This document shows positions 1 through 5,216 of a stretch of DNA of 5,216 bases, one piece after another (position 1 is the first letter of the stretch; each line of letters starts with the position of its first letter). The DNA is from Moraxellaceae bacterium (GTDB lineage: Bacteria; Pseudomonadota; Gammaproteobacteria; Pseudomonadales; UBA3067), in NCBI GenBank assembly GCA_002401525.1, contig NVTH01000053.1:5838-11053 (forward strand), given 5' to 3'. Both the position numbers and the translations under genes were made by a program. Below the pieces are notes generated by a model, which saw only the letters and a program-made list of their open reading frames with translations, made no database searches and was not told the origin of the DNA.

Positions 1-158
1 GCGGCGCCAAAAACTTCGATGGGCGCGGTGACGTCGCTGGTTAAAAATCCATCGAAGACTAAAATGCCAATGGTGGATTGTGCTGCGTAAGTGACGTTAC
101 TCACGAGTAGTGCGGTGGTTAAAGCCAATAGGGCAAGCGGTGATTTTAAAGAGTTCAT
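1..158 (-). CDS. Exported DJ-1/PfpI-family protein (5' part only)
   Basis: The first 52 codons are present and the rest lies beyond the left edge. The protein starts MNSLKSPLALLALTTALLVS, a typical Sec signal peptide with a Lys at position 5 and a hydrophobic core. A likely cleavage site follows in VTYAAQ, around residues 25-26. The mature part begins with IGILVFDGFLTSDVTAPIEV, followed by FGA. This matches the first beta strand and helix of the DJ-1/PfpI (class I glutamine amidotransferase-like) fold, especially the branch found in GlxA-type regulators and isonitrile hydratase-like proteins. The nucleophile-elbow cysteine would lie further on, so activity cannot be judged. The start is supported by AGGAAG (plus-strand 164-169) five bases upstream. 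The gene is divergent from a MocR-type regulator, its likely controller. The family call is fairly firm. The substrate is unknown, and a C-terminal AraC domain is unlikely given the signal peptide but not excluded. Confidence 0.82.
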   Translation of the reverse strand, partial: MNSLKSPLALLALTTALLVSNVTYAAQSTIGILVFDGFLTSDVTAPIEVFGA

Positions 159-208
159 GAATGCTTCCTGATTTAATTTAGTTCCAATAGTTTCGGTCAG
201 CTAGTGGT

Positions 209-250
209 GATTTGATTGATGGGTTTGAAAGATTAGGTTTGAATGATTAG
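209..250. repeat. Tandem direct repeats, putative MocR-regulator operator
   Basis: GGTTTGAAAGATTAG (222-236) is followed at once by GGTTTGAATGATTAG (236-250). They match at 14 of 15 positions with a period of 14 bp and share one G. A weaker copy, GATTTGATTGATGGG (209-223), matches about 11 of 15 and starts 13 bp before the first. A short fragment, GTTTGAAA, recurs at 266-273. The array lies in the divergent intergenic region, directly upstream of the candidate -35 box of the regulator gene. MocR-family regulators such as PdxR, GabR and TauR are known to bind direct repeats near their own divergent promoters, so an operator role is a reasonable inference. It has not been shown. Confidence 0.6.
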
Positions 251-255
251 CTCGA

Positions 256-284
256 TAGACTTTACGTTTGAAATGGCCTATAAG
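256..284 (+). promoter_or_regulatory. Candidate sigma70 promoter of the MocR-type gene
   Basis: TAGACT at 256-261 matches the -35 consensus at 4 of 6 bases. TATAAG at 279-284 matches the -10 consensus at 5 of 6. The spacer is 17 bp. Transcription would begin near 291, just upstream of the ATG codons at 310 and 319. This argues against the in-frame TTG at 268, which would lie inside the promoter. The direct repeats at 209-250 abut the -35 element on its upstream side. The call rests on a consensus match by eye only. Confidence 0.4.
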
Positions 285-318
285 AAAGCGCCAAAAAGTA
301 AATAAATCGATGGGCCAT

Positions 319-1752
319 ATGAGCGAGTTAGCGCCAATACATTTCGAACATAAAGTGACTGGGCCGACGTTGTATCTTTCGCTTTACCGACAGATTGTTA
401 ATCAAATCAGTTCCGGGCACTTAACTCCGGGTTCTCGTTTACCCTCCAGTCGAAGTCTCGCCGCTGAGTTGGGGTGTTCGCGTGGCACCGTTGAGCGTGC
501 TTATGAATTACTTTTAGCTGAAGGATATATTTGTAGTGCGGGCGCGGCGGGGACGCGAGTGAACCCTAATTTGGATTTACGTCAGTTAGCGAATGTACCT
601 AGGGTGGCGATGAAGCCAACGCACGAACAGGAACAGGCGAGCGCAGCCGTGTCTAGCGTGCTGCCATTTCAGTTGGGGCTGCCTGCTTTGGACGCGTTTC
701 CGCGGACACTTTGGAATCGATTGATCAATAGGCATGGCCGTAGTACTGCTATCGAGCAGTTTTCTCGAGGTGATTCGTTTGGCTATTTTCCTTTACGCCA
801 AGCGCTCGCCAATTACCTAGCCATATCGAGGGGGGTTAATGCGGAGCCGGAGCAAATTTTTATTACTGCAGGTTTTCAAGGCGCGCTGAGCATGATCATT
901 CAGTGTCTTGCTAAGGTTGGGGATAAGGTTTGGTGCGAAGACCCCGGGTATTTCCGTGCGCGTGATTGCTTGCATCAATTAGGAATGAGCGTGATCGCCG
1001 TGCCCGTTGACGAAGAGGGATTACGGGTCGATGAGGGGATTAAAAATGCTCTCGACGCAAAATTTGCGTTAGTGACCCCCACTCATCAGGCCCCAATGGG
1101 CGTAATGCTTTCGCTTGCACGACGATTGGCGCTTTTGGATTGGGCGGAAAACCAAGGAAGCTGGATAATCGAGGATGATTACGACGGCGAATTTCGTTAC
1201 GGCGAAGCACCGTTGCCTGCATTGAAACGTTTGGATACTCATGAGCGAGTGATCTATACGGGTTCCTTTAGTAAGGTGTTAATTCCGTCTCTAAAGCTGG
1301 GTTATGTTGTGGTGCCTAAGTCGCTTCAAGTCCGCTTTGAAACTGCGTTTTCATCCCTGTGGTCGGTGGGCTCATTGTTGGAGCAGAAGGCGGTGACTGA
1401 GTTAATGACCCGCAGGCATTTTAGCCGCCACATTCAAAAAATGCGTAAATTATACGGCGAGCGAAGGGATGCGCTGGCCGCTGAGTTAGAGAGAAAACTT
1501 GCTAAGGAGCTTGATGTGAGGTTGCAAGCTGGAGGAATGCATTTGCTTGGGAGATTATTCAATGAGGTGGATGAAGGTGAATTACAGCGCCGTGGGCGGC
1601 AGTTGGGGTTAGGGCTGCATTTTCTTTCTAGCTTTCAAGTCAGCGCAACGCAGCCGACAACGCTGTTGCTCAGTTTTACCAATGTTGATGTGGCGTCGAC
1701 GGAAGCGGCGGTGCAGTCCCTAAGGCGAGCCATTGCGCTTTCCCGATTGTAA
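319..1752 (+). CDS. MocR/PdxR-type regulator (GntR winged helix fused to aminotransferase-like domain)
   Basis: This is a transcription factor of the MocR subfamily of GntR regulators, 477 residues from the chosen ATG, a usual length for the family. Residues 18-81 form the winged helix, with LYRQI, then LPSSRSLAAELGCSRGTVERAYELL with the recognition helix at SRGTVERAY. A linker leads to a fold-type I aminotransferase domain from about residue 115. Seen there are VTPTHQAPMG (252-261), the PLP-binding strand IEDDYDGEFRYG (284-295), and GSFSKVLIPSLKLGY (315-329) with K319 as the expected PLP Schiff-base lysine. The PLP site therefore looks intact and a PLP-type ligand probably controls the protein. 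The open frame reaches a TTG at 268, and an ATG at 310 is also possible. ATG 319 gives MSELAPIHFEHK, the usual short lead into the winged helix, but no strong Shine-Dalgarno supports any start. The divergent DJ-1/PfpI gene is the likely target. It could be PdxR, but no pdx gene is nearby, so no symbol is given. Confidence 0.9.
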   Translation: MSELAPIHFEHKVTGPTLYLSLYRQIVNQISSGHLTPGSRLPSSRSLAAELGCSRGTVERAYELLLAEGYICSAGAAGTRVNPNLDLRQLANVPRVAMKPTHEQEQASAAVSSVLPFQLGLPALDAFPRTLWNRLINRHGRSTAIEQFSRGDSFGYFPLRQALANYLAISRGVNAEPEQIFITAGFQGALSMIIQCLAKVGDKVWCEDPGYFRARDCLHQLGMSVIAVPVDEEGLRVDEGIKNALDAKFALVTPTHQAPMGVMLSLARRLALLDWAENQGSWIIEDDYDGEFRYGEAPLPALKRLDTHERVIYTGSFSKVLIPSLKLGYVVVPKSLQVRFETAFSSLWSVGSLLEQKAVTELMTRRHFSRHIQKMRKLYGERRDALAAELERKLAKELDVRLQAGGMHLLGRLFNEVDEGELQRRGRQLGLGLHFLSSFQVSATQPTTLLLSFTNVDVASTEAAVQSLRRAIALSRL

Positions 1753-1830
1753 ATGCTGATTGCTAACGATCTTCTTTCCGCTGGTTACGATTTAGATTAA
1801 TATTGCTTTCATAAATCGCTAAATTGTTGT

Positions 1831-1841
1831 GGACGTCGTCC
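1831..1841. repeat. Short palindrome upstream of the acyltransferase gene
   Basis: GGACGTCGTCC is a perfect inverted repeat with 5-bp arms around a central T. It lies in the 107-bp gap between the regulator and acyltransferase genes and ends two bases before the TAGGA that serves as ribosome binding site (AGGA at 1844-1847). The symmetry does not extend further. It could be a small operator or chance. The rest of the gap (1753-1859) is AT-rich, with no terminator and no convincing promoter by eye. Confidence 0.3.
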
Positions 1842-1859
1842 GTAGGATAACTAGATTAA

Positions 1860-3815
1860 ATGAAATATCGTTCTGAAATCGATGGCTTGAGAGCCATTGC
1901 GGTAGTCCCGGTAATATTCTTTCATGCGGGTTTTGATTATTTCAGCGGTGGTTTCGTAGGCGTTGATATATTCTTCGTCATCAGCGGATACCTCATTACA
2001 ACGATCATTCTTTCTGAAAAAGAGAAAGGAAGCTTTTCTCTCGCGAATTTCTACGAACGACGAGCTCGGCGAATCTTGCCTGCATTGTTTTTTATGATGC
2101 TGGTTTGTCTGCCCTTTGCCTGGCTGTGGTTATTGCCCTCCGACATGAAGGATTTTGCTCAAAGCCTGGTTGCCGTTCCTTTATTTACTTCAAATATTTT
2201 GTTTTGGCGGGAGACCGGCTATTGGGGTGCGGCCAATGAATTGAAGCCCTTGTTGCATACTTGGAGCTTGGCGGTTGAAGAGCAGTATTACATTCTTTTT
2301 CCTTTATTCTTGATGGTCATGATGCGATTTGGTCAGCGCTGGTTGCTTGGGTCTTTTGTGGCAATTACCGTGGTCAGTCTGTTGTTTTCTCAATGGGCCA
2401 CTACCCACGCACCAGTGGCTAACTTCTTTATATTGCCAACTCGAGGTTGGGAACTTGCCATTGGGGCGTGCATTGCGTTCTATTTTATCTATCGCAAACA
2501 AAGTATTAGCGCGCTCTTATCGCATCAATGGATTGATGAAGCGCTAGGCCTGATCGGTTTGCTAATGATTGGCTACGCCGTATTTGTGTTTGATGAGAAT
2601 ACGCCTTTCCCTGGTTTCTTCGCTTTGGTGCCAACGGTTGGCACCGGGCTGATTATTTTGTTTTCGTCTGCGCAAACTTGGGTTGGTCGCTTACTGGGAA
2701 ATAAGCTGTTGGTCAGCATTGGGCTGATTAGTTACAGCGCCTATCTATGGCATCAGCCCCTTCTTGCTTTTAGTCGTCACGCAAGTTTTACCGAACCTAG
2801 CGAGACTGTATTGGCAGTGATGGCCGCTGCTTCATTTCCGCTGGCGTACCTCAGCTGGAAGTTTGTGGAAGGTCCTTTTAGAACAAAAGCTAAATTTAGC
2901 CGCAAAGAAATTTTTGTCTATTCGGCAATAGGGTCTGGCTTTTTTATTGCAATTGGCGTGGCCGGGGTTTTAACGGATGGTTTTTCAGGAAGAACTACCC
3001 AGAGCCATTTAACCCTCGATGCAATCGAACAAAAATGGAAGGTTAATCATGGCTTACATAAAAAGTGTGAAGGGGCTTCTCCCTCATCGCCGGAATGCCG
3101 GACCAGTGAGCAGCCCGAAATATTGGTCTGGGGTGACTCGTACGCGATGCATTTAGTGGAAGGTATTTTGGCATCAAACCCTGATGCCAAAATTGTGCAA
3201 ATGACCAAAAGCGTCTGTGGCCCATTGTTTGATGTGGCGCCAGTGGATGGGCCGAAATACCCCATTAGTTGGTCAAAAGGTTGCTTAGAATATAACGCCA
3301 CAGTGCGAGATTGGCTGAAACAGAACCCCTCCATAAAGTACGCCGTGTTGTCCTCGCCGTTCAACCGATTTACCGGGAGCAATGAGGGATTATTATTCCG
3401 AAATGGCAACGAATCCTCTGCAAGCATCTCAATAGCAGTCGAGGCGTTTGAAAAAACACTCAATGAATTAGAGAGCATGGCGATCAAGCCCATTGTTTTT
3501 TCACCGCCGCCTGCAAATGGTGTGAATTTGGGGCGATGTTTAGCCCGTGCAGAAATGAGAGGTGTGGAGCTGAATACCTGTAATTTTAGGGTGGATGAGA
3601 TGACTGAGGAGCGAGTTGAGGTCTATCAATTTTTAGCGCAGATTGAAAAGAATCACAAGGTGGTTCGTTTAGACCAACTTATTTGCGATGATTCGTTATG
3701 CAATGCTCATTTTGATTCCACTTATGTCTTTCGTGATGAGGGGCATTTGTCGTATGCGGGCTCCTTCGCGCTCGGTAAAAAGCATGATTTTTATAGCATC
3801 ATTACCGGTGATTAG
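1860..3815 (+). CDS. Membrane acyltransferase with C-terminal SGNH domain (OafA/OatA-like)
   Basis: The 651-residue protein joins an acyltransferase-3 membrane domain to a periplasmic SGNH domain. Such proteins move acetyl groups across the inner membrane and attach them to O-antigen, exopolysaccharide or peptidoglycan. The membrane part (about 1-372) has the family marks: YRSEIDGLRAIAVVPVIFFH with R11 and the key H22, GGFVGVDIFFVISGYLI (30-46), FYERRARRILPAL (64-76) with the RxxR element, and LLHTWSLAVEEQYYILFP (131-148). About ten hydrophobic segments follow in the usual order, up to residues 351-372. The SGNH part has ILVWGDSYAMH (421-431), with S427 as nucleophile, and RDEGHLSYAGS (625-635), with the catalytic D626-x-x-H629 pair. 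Both active sites look intact. Eight cysteines (403, 413, 453, 475, 560, 574, 609, 614) are spread through the SGNH part and suggest disulfides. AGGA lies 12 bases before the ATG, a slightly long spacing. No glycan genes adjoin, so the acceptor is unknown; surface polysaccharide is the best guess. Confidence 0.93.
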   Translation: MKYRSEIDGLRAIAVVPVIFFHAGFDYFSGGFVGVDIFFVISGYLITTIILSEKEKGSFSLANFYERRARRILPALFFMMLVCLPFAWLWLLPSDMKDFAQSLVAVPLFTSNILFWRETGYWGAANELKPLLHTWSLAVEEQYYILFPLFLMVMMRFGQRWLLGSFVAITVVSLLFSQWATTHAPVANFFILPTRGWELAIGACIAFYFIYRKQSISALLSHQWIDEALGLIGLLMIGYAVFVFDENTPFPGFFALVPTVGTGLIILFSSAQTWVGRLLGNKLLVSIGLISYSAYLWHQPLLAFSRHASFTEPSETVLAVMAAASFPLAYLSWKFVEGPFRTKAKFSRKEIFVYSAIGSGFFIAIGVAGVLTDGFSGRTTQSHLTLDAIEQKWKVNHGLHKKCEGASPSSPECRTSEQPEILVWGDSYAMHLVEGILASNPDAKIVQMTKSVCGPLFDVAPVDGPKYPISWSKGCLEYNATVRDWLKQNPSIKYAVLSSPFNRFTGSNEGLLFRNGNESSASISIAVEAFEKTLNELESMAIKPIVFSPPPANGVNLGRCLARAEMRGVELNTCNFRVDEMTEERVEVYQFLAQIEKNHKVVRLDQLICDDSLCNAHFDSTYVFRDEGHLSYAGSFALGKKHDFYSIITGD

Positions 3816-3910
3816 CTCACTTTAATGGCTTGGATTCGTTTAAGTTGGGTGGTGGGTGATGGCTGCTCTGTGTACTAAACTTGGTGTGTCAGGGAACAAG
3901 GATGATTGCT

Positions 3911-4201
3911 ATGAAAACCCTCCATAAATTTGAAGTCCCTCTAGGTTCCGAGGGCGTGGATATTGAGCTTCCCCAGGAAAACACGGTTCGAAAAGTGGAG
4001 TATGTTGTTTCGGTGCATACTATTTTTATGTGGATTGAGGTCGAAGCCAACGCGGTGTTGTGCGACGATAAAAGCAAACACCATTTTCGAGCCTATAAGA
4101 CCGGGGACGGCATTCCGGAAGAAGCGATTCATGTTGGATCGGCGGTGGACCAATATTTGCCCGATGCCTACCATGTGTATAGAACAGGCCCCGTTAACTA
4201 A
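3911..4201 (+). CDS. Small DUF7352-like protein of unknown function
   Basis: The 96-residue protein has no signal peptide or membrane segment and is probably cytoplasmic. Its pattern is MKTLHKFEVPL, then DIELPQENTVRKVEYVV, a short strand FMWIEVEA (39-46), then FRAYKTGDGIP (59-69), IHVGSAV (73-79) and YHVYRTG (87-93). This order recalls the DUF7352 family of small, mostly phage-encoded beta-rich proteins, which run from K-Y/F-x-L and x-I-x-L-P through L/I-W-x-x-V and GTG-x-x-I-P to a final H-V-F/Y. The match is from memory of the pattern and was not searched. ATG 3911 is chosen because AAGGA (3898-3902) sits eight bases upstream and the product begins as relatives do. ATG 3902, with AGGG seven bases before it, and TTG 3881 are in frame too. 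The gene ends in tandem TAA codons. It stands alone 95 bases after the acyltransferase gene, with no other phage gene in view. No function can be assigned. Confidence 0.65.
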   Translation: MKTLHKFEVPLGSEGVDIELPQENTVRKVEYVVSVHTIFMWIEVEANAVLCDDKSKHHFRAYKTGDGIPEEAIHVGSAVDQYLPDAYHVYRTGPVN

Positions 4202-4223
4202 TAAGGATAAACCAGGGCCCCCA

Positions 4224-4238
4224 AGCGCCAATAGCGCT
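4224..4238. repeat. Short inverted repeat after the small gene
   Basis: AGCGC-CAATA-GCGCT has 5-bp arms and a 5-base loop, 23 bases after the stop codon of the DUF7352-like gene. A transcript could form a small GC-rich hairpin here. No run of T follows, so it is not a standard Rho-independent terminator. It may slow exit of transcription or be chance. Confidence 0.25.
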
Positions 4239-4281
4239 GCTTCATACCCTAATCCAATCCCCCAGCTGAAGGCCTAGATCG

Positions 4282-4313
4282 AAGCCTATGGTCTGTACCA
4301 TTGCCTGCGGCTT
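4282..4313. repeat. Nested inverted repeat in the prfB leader
   Basis: The inner arms ATGGT (4288-4292) and ACCAT (4297-4301) enclose CTGT. The outer arms AAGCC (4282-4286) and GGCTT (4309-4313) could extend the stem across an asymmetric bulge. It lies just upstream of the TAGAAT candidate -10 box for prfB, so it may be a protein-binding site or an RNA hairpin in read-through transcripts. There is no T run after it, which makes a terminator unlikely. Confidence 0.3.
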
Positions 4314-4323
4314 GAGGTAGAAT
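4295..4323 (+). promoter_or_regulatory. Possible prfB promoter (good -10, poor -35)
   Basis: TAGAAT at 4318-4323 matches the sigma70 -10 consensus at 5 of 6 bases. The hexamer 17 bp upstream, GTACCA at 4295-4300, matches the -35 consensus at only 3 of 6. A start near 4330 would leave a leader of about 70 bases before prfB. The remaining 4202-4397 interval shows no gene, apart from the in-frame upstream ATG of prfB at 4371. Confidence 0.25.
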
Positions 4324-4397
4324 CCCCTCGCTGAGAACGGTGATTTTATTGCGTATGGCGGGCCGTTTAAATGATTCTTCGATATAGAGCCCTAAGA

Positions 4398-5216
4398 ATG
4401 GAAATTAACCCCATTGTGTTGCAAGTCAAAGACCTCCTTGAGCGCACTCAAGGTCTACGGGGGTATCTTTGACTACGATATTAAGCAAGATCGCTTGGAA
4501 GAAGTGGTTCGAGAATTAGAAAGTCCTGATATCTGGGACAACCCGGAAAAAGCCCAAGCGTTGGGTAAAGAACGTGCTTTGCTTGAATCGGTGGTGATTG
4601 GTCTTAAAACACTGGATGAAGGGCTCAATGACGCGCGAGACTTGCTCGCTATGGCGGCAGAAGAAGAGGATCAAGACGCGGTCGACAGCATTGTGGCAGA
4701 CCTCGCTGAGATGGAAGAGCAAGTCGCTAAGCTTGAATTTAGACGCATGTTTTGCAATGAAATGGACAGCTGTAATGCCTATTTGGATATTCAGTCGGGC
4801 TCAGGCGGGACGGAAGCGCAAGATTGGGCGGACATGTTACTGCGCTTGTTTCTTCGTTGGGGGGAACGTAAGGGCTTTAAAACTGAGCTGATTGAAGTGT
4901 CAGACGGTGAAGTCGCGGGGATTAAAAGCGCCACCATTCACTATCAAGGCGAATACGCCTATGGTTTGTTGCGTACCGAAACGGGGGTGCATCGCTTAGT
5001 GCGTAAATCCCCGTTTGATTCGGGCAGCCGTCGCCATACTTCCTTTGCGTCCGTGTTTGTTTCCCCTGAAGTCGACGATGATATTGATATCGAGATTAAC
5101 CCTGCGGACCTACGGATTGATACTTACCGCGCCAGTGGAGCGGGAGGGCAACACGTTAATCGAACTGATTCAGCGATTCGTATTACCCATTTGCCCACCA
5201 ATTTAGTGGTGCAATG
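4398..5216 (+). CDS. prfB: Peptide chain release factor 2, with programmed +1 frameshift; 3' end missing
   Basis: RF2 recognises UAA and UGA in the ribosomal A site and triggers release of the finished protein. Translation starts [20 protein letters not shown] then RGYL, stops in frame at TGA 4470-4472 (codon 25), and continues after a +1 slip at CTT with [15 protein letters not shown]. About 272 of the usual 365 or so residues are present. Visible parts are the N-terminal helical domain (to about 110), [17 protein letters not shown], the stop-codon-reading tripeptide S204-P205-F206, and the catalytic loop SGAGGQHVN with G249-G250-Q251. The residue four before the GGQ is Ala245, as in most RF2 proteins, where E. 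coli K-12 has Thr246. ATG 4398 is chosen because MEINP matches the RF2 N terminus (MFEINP in E. coli), although its Shine-Dalgarno is weak. ATG 4371 is in frame nine codons earlier. RF2 normally regulates itself through the frameshift. In many relatives lysS follows, but that lies outside the window. Confidence 0.97.
4459..4473 (+). promoter_or_regulatory. prfB programmed +1 frameshift (recoding) site
   Basis: The site reads GGGGGTATCTTTGAC. It holds an internal Shine-Dalgarno-like GGGGG (4459-4463), three bases before the slippery CTT codon (4467-4469), then the in-frame TGA (4470-4472) followed by C. When RF2 is scarce the ribosome pauses at the poorly terminating UGA-C, the anti-Shine-Dalgarno pairs with the G run, and peptidyl-tRNA-Leu slips forward to UUU. 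Reading then resumes at GAC (4471). The spacing and core are the same as in E. coli. The one difference is CGG in place of AGG just before GGG, so the usual A of AGGGGG is a C. Confidence 0.96.

Noticed and set aside
1753..1859. A promoter for the acyltransferase gene
   Set aside because: Several AT-rich hexamers such as TAATAT (1798-1803) and CATAAA (1810-1815) can be found, but none has a fair -35 box at suitable spacing. Read-through from the upstream gene is also possible.
3047..3493. A 148-codon minus-strand open frame inside the acyltransferase gene
   Set aside because: It lies wholly under the SGNH domain, which has clear catalytic motifs on the plus strand. The minus-strand product shows no recognisable motif.
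4224..4245. A Rho-independent terminator after the small gene
   Set aside because: The hairpin stem is only 5 bp and is followed by GCTTCATA, with no T run.
3963..4277. A plus-strand open frame overlapping the small gene in another frame
   Set aside because: The overlapping frame that begins at 3911 has a good Shine-Dalgarno and a family-like pattern. This product is Pro- and Arg-rich with no recognisable pattern, as expected for an off-frame reading.
4398..4472. The in-frame TGA at codon 25 of prfB as a pseudogene or sequencing error
   Set aside because: The GGGGG-TAT-CTT-TGA-C context is the known programmed frameshift signal of prfB, and the frame after it is fully conserved.
4598..4891. 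A 97-codon plus-strand open frame within prfB
   Set aside because: It is an alternate frame of the conserved RF2 coding sequence and has no recognisable motif.

Overview
The window looks like chromosomal DNA of a gammaproteobacterium with moderate GC content. The best evidence is the last gene. It encodes peptide chain release factor 2 (prfB), with the usual in-frame TGA and +1 frameshift site, and its protein resembles RF2 of Pseudomonas and Oceanospirillales-type bacteria. I cannot name a genus. There are no tRNAs, rRNAs, insertion sequences, CRISPR arrays or phage structural genes.

Layout, left to right. (1) Positions 1-158, minus strand: the 5' end of a gene for an exported DJ-1/PfpI-family protein, cut by the window edge. 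(2) Positions 159-318: a divergent intergenic region holding a near-perfect 14-bp-period direct repeat and a reasonable sigma70-type promoter for the gene to the right. (3) Positions 319-1752, plus strand: a MocR/PdxR-type regulator, with a GntR winged helix fused to an aminotransferase-fold domain. The divergent layout with repeats between the genes suggests that it controls itself and the DJ-1/PfpI gene. (4) Positions 1860-3815, plus strand: a large membrane acyltransferase with a C-terminal SGNH domain, the type that O-acetylates surface polysaccharide. (5) Positions 3911-4201, plus strand: a 96-residue protein resembling the small DUF7352 family, which is mostly seen in phages. (6) Positions 4202-4397: a leader with inverted repeats and a possible promoter. 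(7) Positions 4398-5216, plus strand: prfB, cut at the right edge just after its GGQ loop.

The genes do not form one pathway. The first two are probably a regulator-target pair. The acyltransferase and the small protein look like single accessory genes lying between that pair and a housekeeping gene. I found no convincing new multi-gene system. The strongest lead is the putative MocR operator, followed by the paired cysteines of the SGNH domain and the phage-like orphan gene next to prfB.
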